Source: JAXLWB01 sp046328715 (GTDB lineage: Bacteria > Chloroflexota > Anaerolineae > Caldilineales > Caldilineaceae). Taken from it: a DNA stretch of 64,000 bases. Positions 16,021 to 25,345 of this stretch are shown here, piece by piece; position 1 is the stretch's first letter; each line of letters starts with the position of its first letter. The stretch covers positions 1 to 64,000 of the forward strand of contig JAXLWB010000050.1 of NCBI GenBank assembly GCA_046328715.1, in the 5' to 3' direction. The notes beneath the pieces were generated by a model that saw only the letters and a program-made list of their open reading frames with translations, did not search any database and was not told the origin of the DNA. A program made the translations under genes and the position numbers.

Positions 16021-16104
16021 TTACGAATTATGAATTACGAATTACGAATCGGCCGTTCTTACCCTTCATTTCGTAACTCGTAGCTCCTATCTCGTAACTC
16101 GCAA
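16021..16104. repeat. Reiterated AT-rich palindrome between coxS and coxL, family E
   Basis: Tandem words ATTACGA-ATTACGAATT are followed by their inverted, degenerate copies (TTCGTAACTCGTAG, TCTCGTAACTCG). It lies inside the operon just ahead of the coxL ribosome site (AAAGGAGA at 16103-16110). Confidence 0.6.
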
Positions 16105-16117
16105 AGGAGAATTCCCT

Positions 16118-18469
16118 ATGGCAATGGTAGGAACCAGCGTTAAGCGCAAAGAAGATCCCCGGTTTATTCAGGGGCGCGGCAAGTATGTTGCCAATATTCA
16201 GCTCCCCGGCATGGCCTATATCGCTATCAAGCGAAGCCCACATGCTCATGCCAAAATTAAGAGTATTGACACCTCTGCCGCCACAGCAATGAAGGGGGTA
16301 TTAGGTGTTTTTCTCGGTCAAGAATTGATCGATAGCGGTGTCGGCAAGCTTCCCTGTGGTTGGGTTGTCCCCGGCTGCAAAGTGCCTACTCGCTGGGCGG
16401 TTGTTCCCGTCGGTGACAAGGTGCGCCATGTTGGTGACAGTGTGGCCATTGTTGTGGCCGAATCGTCCTATATCGCCGAAGATGCCGTCGAAGCAATCAA
16501 CGTCGAATATGAAGTATTGCCTGCGGTCATCGGGGCCAAGAAGGCAACGGATGCCGGACAAGCGAGCGTCCACGACGACATTCCTGACAATGTTAGCTAT
16601 ACCTGGGCGCTCGGCGACAAAGCGGGCGTAGAAAACGCCATCAACAGCGCCGCCAAGGTGATCAAGCTTGATCTCACCAATCAGCGTTTGATCCCGAATG
16701 CGATGGAGCCACGTGCGGCTGCTGCACAATGGAACGCCGCCACCGAAGAGATGACAGTCTGGACCACAAGCCAGAATCCGCATCCGATTCGTCTGCTGCT
16801 CAGCGCCTTTACATTAGGCATTCCCGAACACAAGCTGCGTGTGATTTCACCCGACGTCGGCGGTGGCTTCGGCAGCAAAATTTTCCACTATCCCGAAGAG
16901 ATCATTACTCCCTGGGTGGCACGCAAGATCAACCGTCCCTGCAAATGGGTCGCCACTCGCAGCGAATCGTTTATGACCGACTCGCAAGGGCGTGATCATG
17001 TTTCTCATGCCGAGCTGTCATTGGATGCCAATGGCAAGATCACCGGTTTGCTGGTGCAGACCTGGGCTGACAATGGTGCCTATCTCTCCACCTTTGCCCC
17101 CCTGATCCCAACCGCCTTTTATATCTGTCTGCTCTCCGGCCTCTATAAGATTCCGAACATCTATGGCGAAATGTGGGGAACGCTAACCAACACTGTCCCG
17201 GTCGATGCCTACCGCGGTGCCGGACGCCCCGAAGCCGCTTATCTAGTCGAACGCCTGGTCGATCTGGCGGCGCGTGAACTCAACATGGACCCGATCGAGT
17301 TCCGCCGCCAGAATTTCATTGGCAAGGACGAATTCCCCTATCAAACCCCAGTCGCCATGTTGTACGATAGCGGTGACTACAACAAACTTTTCGACGAAGC
17401 GGTGCGTGTCTCCAACTATCAGCAACTGCTTGCAGAACGCGATGCCGCCCGTGCCCAAGGCCGCCTGGTTGGCGTGGGCGTCTGTGGCTGTATCGAGGCT
17501 TCTGGTCCTGCCCCATCCAAGGTGGCAGGCTCACTCGGTTCGGCTGTCGGCTTCTGGGAGAGCAGCATCGTCCGTGTCCACCCCTCAGGCAAGGTGAGCG
17601 TCTTCACTGGTTCGCACACGCACGGTCAGGGCCACGAAACCGCCTTTGCCCAGATCGTCTCCGATCAACTGGGCGTGCCGATGAATGACATCGAGATCAT
17701 CCACGGTGACACTGCCGCCATCCCCTTTGGTATGGGCACCTACGGCAGCCGCTCGGTTTCGGTTGGTGGTTCGTCGATTGTCAAGAGTGCTGAGAAGGTG
17801 CGCAAAAAGATGCTCAAGATCGCCGCCCATCAACTTGAAGCAGCCGAGGAAGATCTGGAATACAACTATAACGGCGGCGGTGTCTTCGTCAAGGGTTCAC
17901 CCAGCCAGAGCAAGAGCTTCTTCGACATTTCGCTCGCCTCCTACACTGCTCACAACCTGCCCGATGGCATCGAACCCGGACTGGAAGAGCAGACCTTCTA
18001 CGATCCCGCCAACTTTACCTTCCCCAACAGCGCTCACATCTGTCTGGTTGAAGTAGACAAGGGCACCGGTGAAGTGGCGGTGAAGAAATATTTCGCCGTG
18101 GACGATGTCGGCAAAGTGATCAACCCCATGCTGGTCGATGGTCAGATCGTCGGCGGTGTGGCCCAAGGCTTTGGCCAGGCACTGTGGGAACAAGCCGTTT
18201 ATGCCGAGAACGGTCAGCTTCTGAGCGGTTCGTTTATGGACTATGCCATGCCCCGAGCGGATGGTTTCCCGCGCATCAACACCAGCCGCACCGAAACTCC
18301 TTCGCCGCACAATCCATTGGGCGTCAAGGGTGCTGGAGAGATGGGAACCATCGCTTCTACCGTGTCGGTTGCCAACGGTGTGATGGATGCATTGGCCCCG
18401 CTTGGTATCCGCCATGTGGAAATGCCGCTGACCGCGCAGACTGTTTGGAACGCAATTCACGGAAAATAG
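16118..18469 (+). CDS. coxL: Molybdenum hydroxylase large subunit, form II CoxL-type
   Basis: The 783-residue catalytic subunit binds the Mo-molybdopterin cytosine dinucleotide cofactor. The active-site loop reads AYRGAGR (residues 364-370), the form II signature; true form I CO dehydrogenases have AYRCSFR with the Cu-binding Cys. The catalytic Glu is in KGAGEMG (Glu741). DVGGGFGSK and GSHTHGQGHETAFAQI are further cofactor motifs. CO oxidation by form II enzymes is disputed, and purine, aldehyde or aromatic substrates are alternatives. It is preceded by AAAGGAGA and sits between coxS and coxM. Confidence 0.92.
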   Translation: MAMVGTSVKRKEDPRFIQGRGKYVANIQLPGMAYIAIKRSPHAHAKIKSIDTSAATAMKGVLGVFLGQELIDSGVGKLPCGWVVPGCKVPTRWAVVPVGDKVRHVGDSVAIVVAESSYIAEDAVEAINVEYEVLPAVIGAKKATDAGQASVHDDIPDNVSYTWALGDKAGVENAINSAAKVIKLDLTNQRLIPNAMEPRAAAAQWNAATEEMTVWTTSQNPHPIRLLLSAFTLGIPEHKLRVISPDVGGGFGSKIFHYPEEIITPWVARKINRPCKWVATRSESFMTDSQGRDHVSHAELSLDANGKITGLLVQTWADNGAYLSTFAPLIPTAFYICLLSGLYKIPNIYGEMWGTLTNTVPVDAYRGAGRPEAAYLVERLVDLAARELNMDPIEFRRQNFIGKDEFPYQTPVAMLYDSGDYNKLFDEAVRVSNYQQLLAERDAARAQGRLVGVGVCGCIEASGPAPSKVAGSLGSAVGFWESSIVRVHPSGKVSVFTGSHTHGQGHETAFAQIVSDQLGVPMNDIEIIHGDTAAIPFGMGTYGSRSVSVGGSSIVKSAEKVRKKMLKIAAHQLEAAEEDLEYNYNGGGVFVKGSPSQSKSFFDISLASYTAHNLPDGIEPGLEEQTFYDPANFTFPNSAHICLVEVDKGTGEVAVKKYFAVDDVGKVINPMLVDGQIVGGVAQGFGQALWEQAVYAENGQLLSGSFMDYAMPRADGFPRINTSRTETPSPHNPLGVKGAGEMGTIASTVSVANGVMDALAPLGIRHVEMPLTAQTVWNAIHGK

Positions 18470-18540
18470 CAGACCAGAAGACAAGAAGACAAGAATCTGG
18501 AGTCTCTTCCTGTCTTCCCTGCTTCTTGTCTTCTGGTCTG
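18470..18540. repeat. Inverted repeat between coxL and coxM
   Basis: A perfect 19-bp stem (18470-18488 with 18522-18540; arm text AGACCAGAAGACAAGAAG) with internal word repeats (AGAAGACAAGAAGACAAG) starts right after the coxL stop. It might set the L:M ratio by attenuation or mRNA end protection. Confidence 0.7.
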
Positions 18541-18570
18541 AATGAGCAACGATAGGGAGAAACTTACACT

Positions 18571-19422
18571 ATGTATCCAACACAATTCGATTATGCCCGC
18601 GCTGGTTCGGTGGAGGAGGCGATCTCGTTGGGATCGGCCGACGGTGCGAAGTTTGTGGCCGGTGGCCACAGTTTGATTCCAGCTATGAAATTGCGCCTTT
18701 CCACGCCTTCTACGCTGGTGGACATTGGGCGTCTGTCGGGCTTGAAGGGTATCAGTCGCAACGGCAACAGCGTGCGCGTCGGTGCATTGACTACTCACGC
18801 TGCCTGCGCCGCTTCTGGTGATCTGCCCAAGGTGTGGAGCGAAGCTGCCGGCTTGATTGGTGACCCGCAGGTACGCAACCGAGGCACCGTCGGCGGCAAC
18901 ATTGCCCACGCCGACCCCGCCTCGGACCTGCCCACGGTATTGACCGCCTTGCGCGCCAATGTCAACATCCAAGGTGCGGGTGGCAGCCGCAGCGTCTCCG
19001 CAGATGACTTTTTTGTCGATCTCTTCACCACCGCGCTGCAAGAGGGTGAGATTATTACGTCGGTCGATGTGAGCGCCGAAGGCAACCGTGGGTCAGCCTA
19101 CGTCAAGCTATTCAATCCAGCCTCACGCTATGCCATCGTGGGCGTGGCCGTTCAAGTTGAAGTGGCGGGTGGCGTTTGCAAGAGCGCCAGCGTTGCCATC
19201 GGCGGCTGCACCAACAAGGCCACGCGTGCCAGTGGGGTCGAAGCCGCCCTGGTCGGCAAGACACTCGACGACGCCACCATCAACGCCGCCGCCGCGGCCA
19301 TCGCCAGCGATCTCGGCGACGAAGTCAACGGCGACATGCACGCCAGTGCCGAATACCGTAAGGCCGTGGCACCAGGTTTGGTGGCACAGGCGATTAAGAC
19401 GGCGGTGGGTAGGGCGAAGTAA
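18571..19422 (+). CDS. coxM: Molybdenum hydroxylase FAD subunit (CoxM-type)
   Basis: The 283-residue flavoprotein carries electrons from the iron-sulfur subunit to the acceptor. FAD-binding motifs are AGGHSLIP (about 32-39) and TVGGNIAHADPASD, both typical of CoxM. The C-terminal CO-dehydrogenase flavoprotein domain is complete, with normal length. It is the last gene of the S-L-M operon. No coxD/E/F/G maturation genes follow. Confidence 0.92.
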   Translation: MYPTQFDYARAGSVEEAISLGSADGAKFVAGGHSLIPAMKLRLSTPSTLVDIGRLSGLKGISRNGNSVRVGALTTHAACAASGDLPKVWSEAAGLIGDPQVRNRGTVGGNIAHADPASDLPTVLTALRANVNIQGAGGSRSVSADDFFVDLFTTALQEGEIITSVDVSAEGNRGSAYVKLFNPASRYAIVGVAVQVEVAGGVCKSASVAIGGCTNKATRASGVEAALVGKTLDDATINAAAAAIASDLGDEVNGDMHASAEYRKAVAPGLVAQAIKTAVGRAK

Positions 19423-19599
19423 GAGAAGTAGGACAGTAGGGCAGTGGGCAGTAGGTCAGTGGATGGTTGGAGAGTCCGCTGGTCTGCTGCTTTTTTTTGT
19501 TTTGATGAGAAGAGAGGGGCCTAAGATGAGAAAACGTGACCTTATTCATTAGTCCGTCAAGAATGTTGGTGAAAGCTGACTGTCTGATGAAACTCTCTC

Positions 19600-19628
19600 T
19601 TGTTTGACGATTCCCGCAAGTGTATAAT
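19600..19628 (+). promoter_or_regulatory. Probable extended -10 promoter
   Basis: TTGTTT (19600-19605), 17 bases, then TG immediately before a perfect TATAAT (19623-19628). It precedes the 94-codon gene by 50 bases. Confidence 0.5.
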
Positions 19629-19678
19629 CAAATTGTACGATTCGGGGATTTACAACAATTGCAACGGATAAAAAGATC

Positions 19679-19963
19679 ATGACTGCCACTGCTATCACCC
19701 TAGAAACACCCATACCAACTGAACAAGAGGATGATCTGCGACCAGAGTATGATCTAAAGAAGCTACTCAAAAAAGCCGTGCGTGGCAAATATACCAAACG
19801 CTACCAGGCAGGAACGAATTTGGTTTTGCTCGCTCTAGATGTAGCATCGGCTTTTCCCAATGCGCAAGCAGTCAACGACGCGCTTCGGCTTGTGATGCAA
19901 TTAGCGAAAATTCCCGCAGAGCGAATCAAACAAGACTCACTCCAGTCATCAGTGACCCCATAA
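19679..19963 (+). CDS. Small conserved-looking protein (antitoxin-like)
   Basis: The 94-residue protein contains RPEYDLKKLLKKAVRGKYTK, then a strand-like GTNLVLLALDVASAF and PNAQAVNDALRLV. This layout recalls short proteins of cyanobacteria and Chloroflexota annotated as hypothetical or antitoxin-like. No toxin gene is recognisable beside it; the next gene is a small Cys-pair protein. The function is not assigned. Confidence 0.6.
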   Translation: MTATAITLETPIPTEQEDDLRPEYDLKKLLKKAVRGKYTKRYQAGTNLVLLALDVASAFPNAQAVNDALRLVMQLAKIPAERIKQDSLQSSVTP

Positions 19964-19996
19964 GTCAATGAATTACATCACCGATCCAAACAAATA

Positions 19997-20215
19997 ATGA
20001 ATCCAGATTCTTTTCCACCCGAAGCATTAGCATTATGGGCAAAAATCTCCGAACATGGCAAGCAGATACTTGTGACAAACGTCTGGTGCGGTCATTGTCA
20101 GACAACTACAACTATTCTCAATTTCAGTGGACAGGTCGTCCAAGGTGATCTCGTCATAAGTGGGGTTTGCTCCCGTTGTGGCGGGAAAGTGGCACGATTG
20201 ATTGAATCAGACTGA
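19997..20215 (+). CDS. Small zinc-ribbon-like protein
   Basis: The 72-residue protein has two Cys pairs, WCGHC (about 31-34) and CSRCG (about 58-61), spaced like a zinc ribbon. It lies 33 bases after the preceding small gene and may be in the same transcript. The function is unknown; nucleic-acid or protein binding is a guess. Confidence 0.6.
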   Translation: MNPDSFPPEALALWAKISEHGKQILVTNVWCGHCQTTTTILNFSGQVVQGDLVISGVCSRCGGKVARLIESD

Positions 20216-20304
20216 GCCTTTGTTTTGGCACCATACGTGGTTTCGTTGATGGACTGCTTGCTGAGGTTGCGCCACGAACTGATGTTGAATCTCCGGAGTT
20301 CTCT

Positions 20305-21027
20305 ATGCGCCTTGTCGTACTAACCGACATCCACGCCAATCTATCCGCTCTAGAGGCTGCCCTACATGAGATAGAGCAACAGGGATACGACTTGCTGGTA
20401 CATACCGGCGATGTGATTGGCATCGGCCCGTTCCCGGCAGAATGTTTGGCGCGCCTCTGCTCTTTGCCCCGTGTCCAACTGATACTCGGCAATCATGACG
20501 CCTGGTTCGCACAGGGCTTGCCCGATCCCATCCCCGCATGGATGAGTGAAGGTGAGGTCGCCCATCAGCAGTGGACGCACGCCCAACTTGACCCGTCCCT
20601 TCGTGCTGAGGTTGCAACCTGGCCTTTGCTTCACACCCAGGAATTTGCCGGACTTTCCTGTACGTTTCTGCATTACGCTTTGACCGATACACAGGATTGG
20701 CAACCCATCGTGCGTGAGCCTACCGTTGCCGATCTAGATCGGCTATTTGCCAAAGTTCCGGCAACGCTGATTTTCTACGGCCATCACCATCCCTTCTCGG
20801 ATCTACAGGGGCGAGCGCGTTATATCAACCCTGGATCGCTTGGCTGTGCTTCTACGTCTATCGCTCGCTACACCAGCGTCGAGATTCAAGATGGAATGTA
20901 CACGATCCGTCACCACCAAGTGCCTTATGATGATGCGCCGCTGTATCAAGCTTTTGAGCAGCGTCGAGTCCCCGAACGCACCTTTATCTACCGTGCCTTC
21001 TTTGGGGGACGCTTTGGCAGCTCATAG
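20305..21027 (+). CDS. Calcineurin-like metallophosphoesterase
   Basis: The 240-residue protein has the ordered metal motifs of the family: TDIHAN (Asp8, His10), HTGDVIGIGPFP, ILGNHD and FYGHHHPF. The form is that of YfcE/Apa-like small phosphodiesterases or phosphatases. A degenerate copy of its last 15 codons lies about 1.2 kb downstream, beyond the nucleoside hydrolase gene. Substrate unknown. Confidence 0.9.
   Translation: MRLVVLTDIHANLSALEAALHEIEQQGYDLLVHTGDVIGIGPFPAECLARLCSLPRVQLILGNHDAWFAQGLPDPIPAWMSEGEVAHQQWTHAQLDPSLRAEVATWPLLHTQEFAGLSCTFLHYALTDTQDWQPIVREPTVADLDRLFAKVPATLIFYGHHHPFSDLQGRARYINPGSLGCASTSIARYTSVEIQDGMYTIRHHQVPYDDAPLYQAFEQRRVPERTFIYRAFFGGRFGSS
20983..21025. repeat. Left copy of a direct repeat flanking the nucleoside hydrolase gene
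   Basis: The end of the phosphoesterase gene (text TTTATCTACCG, GCCTTCTTTGG) recurs in decayed form at 22234-22279, on the other side of the nucleoside hydrolase gene, in the same orientation. Confidence 0.6.
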
Positions 21028-21104
21028 TTTTTGCGTTTGTTACGTGCATCTGTTTGTTGGCCTGCTAGTAAATTGATTCGATGCGTTGAATAAGTAGGGC
21101 CATC

Positions 21105-22205
21105 ATGAACTATCCAAAGTCATCGCTAGGGACGGTACTGTTTGCAACTACACTCATGCTACTGGTCCAATGCGATGTTCCTCCAACGACATCTACGCTG
21201 TCGCCCCAAGCGACAACAGCGATTTCATCAACGGCAGCCGTGGTTTTAACAGGTTCGTCTAGCCCCAAAAATGTTGTGATTGACACGGACATGGCAGCCG
21301 ATGACTGGATGGCGATCCTGTACCTGTTTCAAAGACAGGATGTAATGATCAATGCCATCACTGTAACCGGTACAGGTGAAGCCCATTGCGACCCTGGAGT
21401 ACGCCATGCTTTAGAGTTGGTGGCCTTATCCAAAACTGATAACGTACTGGTTGCCTGCGGCCGGGAAACCCCTCTTCAAGGGAATCATATGTTTCCTGCT
21501 AGCTGGCGTGATGGGGTAGATCGCCTCTTGGGTTTAAACTTACCAAAAGGAGAAGTTACTCCATCCGAGCTAACCGCTGTTGAGCTTCTGAATTCAGTGA
21601 TTCAATCCTCGCCCGACAAGGTGACGCTCCTTACGCTAGGACCTCTGACGAACGTTGCTGAAGCAATAGAAAGTAACCCACATTTGGTAGATAATATCGA
21701 GCAAATTTATATCATGGGCGGTGCAGTGGATGTGCAGGGCAATGTCGGTACTTCAGCGATTTGGACTTTTAACTATAAGGCCGAGTGGAATGTTTACATT
21801 GATCCCTTTGCCGCCAATGTTGTTTTTCAATCTGGTGCGCCCATTACGCTCGTGCCACTTGATGCAACAAATCATGCGCCTCTCGATCTAGACTTCTACA
21901 AGCGTTTTGACGACAAGCATATATCATCCGCTGCTACTTTTGCCTTTGATACATTGACTAAACAGAAGTTGTTTATCTATTTGGGCGGTTACTATTTTGG
22001 GGATCCATTAACCGCAGCAATTTTGAGCGATGAGAGCCTTGCGACCTTTGAACAGAAGACGCTTTGTGTCGTGGAAAGCGAAGGACGTGAAAGCGGATGG
22101 ACGAAAATAAATAATGGATGCCCGAAGATACGTGTCGCTGTATCTGTTGATAGAACACGTTTTGAGCAGATATTCTTAGACACTTTGAACTTTGTCTCAT
22201 CCTAA
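21105..22205 (+). CDS. Nucleoside hydrolase (IUNH family), predicted lipoprotein
   Basis: The 366-residue enzyme would split nucleosides into base and ribose. After a signal segment with a lipobox-like LLVQC (Cys23) comes the calcium motif VIDTDMAADD (Asp60, 62, 66, 67). Later family landmarks are LLTLGPLTNVAEAI, IYIMGGAV and FNYKAEWNVYIDPFAA. An exported IUNH is less usual than a cytoplasmic one and suggests scavenging outside the membrane. Base composition is more AT-rich than in neighbouring genes, and the gene is flanked by decayed copies of the phosphoesterase 3' end, both signs of insertion. Confidence 0.9.
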   Translation: MNYPKSSLGTVLFATTLMLLVQCDVPPTTSTLSPQATTAISSTAAVVLTGSSSPKNVVIDTDMAADDWMAILYLFQRQDVMINAITVTGTGEAHCDPGVRHALELVALSKTDNVLVACGRETPLQGNHMFPASWRDGVDRLLGLNLPKGEVTPSELTAVELLNSVIQSSPDKVTLLTLGPLTNVAEAIESNPHLVDNIEQIYIMGGAVDVQGNVGTSAIWTFNYKAEWNVYIDPFAANVVFQSGAPITLVPLDATNHAPLDLDFYKRFDDKHISSAATFAFDTLTKQKLFIYLGGYYFGDPLTAAILSDESLATFEQKTLCVVESEGRESGWTKINNGCPKIRVAVSVDRTRFEQIFLDTLNFVSS

Positions 22206-22233
22206 TGAGATGAACTGCAAAGTGAAGTGCTAA

Positions 22234-22279
22234 ACGAACTTTATTTACCGAGCCTTCTTTGTGGGGCGCGTCGGCTGCT
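22234..22279. repeat. Right, decayed copy of the phosphoesterase 3' end
   Basis: Bases around 22234-22279 (TTTATTTACCG, GCCTTCTTTG) align with 20983-21025 with few substitutions and small gaps. It is non-coding now and lies just before the HEAT gene. Confidence 0.6.
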
Positions 22280-22293
22280 AATCCCAAACCTCG

Positions 22294-23037
22294 ATGCATC
22301 TACCTGATCACAGCAATCTTGAAACCCCAGAACAGATCCTCTCCCGCCTTTATGACATTCCTTATCGTCGTGCCTGGTGGCAGGCGATTGAGCATCTTGC
22401 CTGGTTTGGCGGTGCGGCAGTTCCTAATTTGATCGAGGCACTCCGAGCCAACTCGGTTCCAGTACGCCGCGTCGCTGCACAGGCGCTTGGGCGGATCGGC
22501 CCAACGGCGCGTCCTGCCACTCGAATTCTCCTGGATTGCCTGTTTGATAACGCCTATGAAGTTCGCTTTGACGCGGCTTGGGCACTGGCGCGGATTGCGC
22601 CATCATTGAAGGCGGCACTGCCGTTGCTCATCGGACGTCTGGCCGCAGAAGAGAATCGTTCAGTTCAGGTTCATCTTTTGCGAATTCTCGGCAACATTGG
22701 TCCGGCTGCGCAGCCAGCACTTGCGCTCATCTATCCCAAACTCGACGATCCTTATCTATTCCGAGATGCGCTCTATGCGCTGCGCGCAATTGACCCTACC
22801 GATGACCAGTTTCTCCAGGCGCTCTATTGCCAGCTCACTACTGTGGATGCTCCTTTTCAAGCTTTGGCGGCGGAAATGGTTGGCAAGATGCGACTCAACT
22901 CTCCTGAATGGGTCAACTCACTCATAACCGCAACCAAAAGTCGACATGCAAAAACGCGCCATGCCGCACGCAATGCACTTGCTAAGATTCACTCGGTTAA
23001 ACCCGAGCGGGTACAGCCGCATCAGCAATCTGTTTGA
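22294..23037 (+). CDS. HEAT-repeat protein
   Basis: The 247-residue protein is a stack of about five HEAT/PBS-lyase-like helical pairs, for example VPVRRVAAQALGRIGPTA, AYEVRFDAAWALARIAPS and RSVQVHLLRILGNIGPAA, each about 30-35 residues apart. Such solenoids act as protein-binding scaffolds. The duplicated scar upstream suggests it once followed the phosphoesterase gene directly. No catalytic motif. Confidence 0.82.
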   Translation: MHLPDHSNLETPEQILSRLYDIPYRRAWWQAIEHLAWFGGAAVPNLIEALRANSVPVRRVAAQALGRIGPTARPATRILLDCLFDNAYEVRFDAAWALARIAPSLKAALPLLIGRLAAEENRSVQVHLLRILGNIGPAAQPALALIYPKLDDPYLFRDALYALRAIDPTDDQFLQALYCQLTTVDAPFQALAAEMVGKMRLNSPEWVNSLITATKSRHAKTRHAARNALAKIHSVKPERVQPHQQSV

Positions 23038-23196
23038 TCACATGCGTGTACGACTTGGGCAGCGCTTAATGCAAACGCGCAAGTTAGAGGAATCAGTCTT
23101 CCACAGTTTTGTCGTATATAATAACGTAAGCAGTTTAACTACTATGTGAAGTTTCGCTTTCGCTCGACAAACAAAGAACATTGATACCGAGATAGT

Positions 23197-23861
23197 ATGG
23201 CAAATAAAATCAATTCGCTGCCAACCTCAATTGAGACGAGTCGCTTGCTAGTGCGAGCTTATTGTATTGATGATAGTTCCTGGTACTGGGTGATGGGACA
23301 ACGCAATCGTGAGCATTTGGCGCGCTTCGAGACCGGTAATTCTGCCCGACATCTCCAATCCGAGGCAGAGGCAAAGGCACTGCTGCAAGAGTTTATCTCG
23401 GCTTGGGAGAATCGTCAGTTTTACTGCATGGCTGCCTTCAGCAAAGCATCGGGCGAGTTTGTGGCGCAGCTTTATGTAGGTCCCGGTGCCGGGCTAGGTT
23501 CCCTGAAAGTGCCGGAGTATTCTGTCGGCTATTTCGGAGATGTGGCCTATGGCGGGCAAGGCTACGTGACAGAAATGGTCAAGGCGGGACATTTGTTCAT
23601 CGTTGGCAGTCTTTGGTTGCGGCTGGTAATGGCGAAGATGCGTTCATCGATCTGGTCAACCAACATCTTCACCCCGATTGCGATGTGCTGGACCTTGGCT
23701 GTGGACATGGTGAACTCACTCTCCTCCTGGCCGAGCACTGTCGTAGCATCGTCGGTATTGAGCGCAATCCAGACTACCTGGAATTGGCGAAGGAACTCGC
23801 CGCTGAGCAGAAAATTACGAATGTGCAGTTCTTCCAGGTGAATCTATACGAACGTTTGTGA
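23197..23861 (+). pseudogene. Chimeric pseudogene: GNAT acetyltransferase 5' part joined to methyltransferase fragment
   Basis: Frame 1 from the ATG at 23197 encodes the first three quarters of a GNAT acetyltransferase (ETSRLLVRAY, then YSVGYFGDVAYGGQGYVTEM). After about base 23595 this frame becomes meaningless. A different frame then reads a class I methyltransferase N-terminus: RWQSLVAAGNGEDAFIDL, the SAM motif VLDLGCGHGE and VGIERNPDYLELA, stopping at 23861 after only the first half of the fold. A deletion or recombination event seems to have joined two genes out of frame. Neither enzyme can be complete. Confidence 0.75.
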
Positions 23862-23974
23862 TGATGTAGCACTTTTTATGGAGAAAAGAGGCGCTTCATC
23901 GTGAGCATACGTGTCAAGTGAAGCCTGTATTTTTAGCTGTTGAATTTGTATAAATCAGGTAGGACTGACTTTTT

Positions 23975-25345
23975 ATGAATCGACGTGACGTTTTACGGTT
24001 GTTTGCAGCATTGGTGGCGACGATGGGTCCAGCACGTCTGGTTGCTGCCACCAGCAGTAAAAAAAAGGTGCTTGTCGTTGGTGCAGGCCTTTCCGGCTTG
24101 GCCGCGGCAAAACGGCTCAAACAAATGGGCCACGAAGTGCAGGTATTGGAGGCGCGCGATCGAATTGGCGGTCGCACCTGGACGAGTACCCGCTGGGTCG
24201 AAGCGCCTCTGGACCTGGGGGCATCCTGGATCCATGGTGTTGATGGCAATCCTCTATCGGATATTGCCCGCACTATCGGCGCTTCCACGGTGCAGACCAG
24301 TTACGAGCGAAGTCTCATGTTTGATGCACAAGGCGGGCTTGTTTCCGATGCGATTGAGTCCAAAGTTGACCCACTTGAGACGAAGATTGCGCAGGTGTTG
24401 GCGCGCTCCCAGGATAGCGACAAAGATGCTTCGGTTGAATCGGTTGTGAAAAGTGCATTGCGGGCTGAACTGCAAGATAAATCCATGCAACGGCTGATTG
24501 ACTTTGTACTGAGCGCTGAACTTGAGCAGGAGTACGGTGCCAGTGCCAAAGAATTATCGACTTATTGGTTTGACGATGGCGAAGAGTTTGATGGCGAGGA
24601 TGCTCTGTTCAGTCAAGGCTATCGAGTGGTTACGAACTACCTGGCACAAGGTTTAGAGATCAAAGTAGGTCAAGCAGTCAAGGAGATCGATTGGGGAGGA
24701 AAGTCAGTCCGTCTAAAAACCCCGTCAAGCCAATTCGAGGCGGATGCCGCTATCATCACGCTGCCGCTTGGCGTGTTAAAGGCCAAAGCGGTTCGTTTTA
24801 CGCCGGAACTTCCCGAGCAAAAGTTGACAGCAATCAAAGCGCTGGGCATGGGCGTATTGAACAAATGTTACTTGAAGTTTTCCAAAGCATTTTGGCCCAC
24901 TGACGTCGATTGGTTGGAGGTGATTCCGGAGCGCCGCGGCATGTGGACCGAGTGGGTTAGCTTTATGCACGCAACAAAGTTGCCGATTCTACTTGGTTTC
25001 AACGCAGGCGATCAAGCACGTGAGATCGAAAAATGGAGTGATGAGAAAATTGTCGCCAGCGCCATGCAAGTGCTGCGCACCATGTTTGATCAAACGATTC
25101 CCGATCCACTGGACTATCAGATTACACGCTGGGCTTCTGATCCTTATGCTTTGGGATCTTACTCGTTCAATGCATTGGGCTCGACACCTACGATGCGTGA
25201 ACATCTGGCAAAACCACTCAATGATAAGCTATTCTTTGCGGGCGAAGCGACCAATCGCTCCTACTTTGGCACGGCGCATGGAGCCTATCTATCTGGAATT
25301 CGAAGTGTAGATGAACTGCTGAGATCATTAACCAAAAAATCTTGA
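23975..25345 (+). CDS. FAD-dependent amine oxidase (polyamine/monoamine oxidase type)
   Basis: The 456-residue protein starts with a twin-arginine-like segment (NRRDVLRLFAALVA), suggesting Tat export of a folded flavoprotein. The FAD motif VVGAGLSGLAAAKRL lies near residues 33-47, followed by EARDRIGGRTWT and LGASWIHG, the hallmark of amine oxidases. The C-terminal FAGEATNRSYFGTAHGAYLSG completes the FAD site. Length and order are normal for bacterial polyamine-oxidase-like enzymes. Substrate unknown. An inverted repeat at 25529-25584 follows. Confidence 0.9.
   Translation: MNRRDVLRLFAALVATMGPARLVAATSSKKKVLVVGAGLSGLAAAKRLKQMGHEVQVLEARDRIGGRTWTSTRWVEAPLDLGASWIHGVDGNPLSDIARTIGASTVQTSYERSLMFDAQGGLVSDAIESKVDPLETKIAQVLARSQDSDKDASVESVVKSALRAELQDKSMQRLIDFVLSAELEQEYGASAKELSTYWFDDGEEFDGEDALFSQGYRVVTNYLAQGLEIKVGQAVKEIDWGGKSVRLKTPSSQFEADAAIITLPLGVLKAKAVRFTPELPEQKLTAIKALGMGVLNKCYLKFSKAFWPTDVDWLEVIPERRGMWTEWVSFMHATKLPILLGFNAGDQAREIEKWSDEKIVASAMQVLRTMFDQTIPDPLDYQITRWASDPYALGSYSFNALGSTPTMREHLAKPLNDKLFFAGEATNRSYFGTAHGAYLSGIRSVDELLRSLTKKS

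Noticed and set aside
19425..19470. Direct GCAGTGGGCAGTAGG words after coxM
   Set aside because: They resemble the word families, but no inverted arm is present, so I do not call a hairpin.
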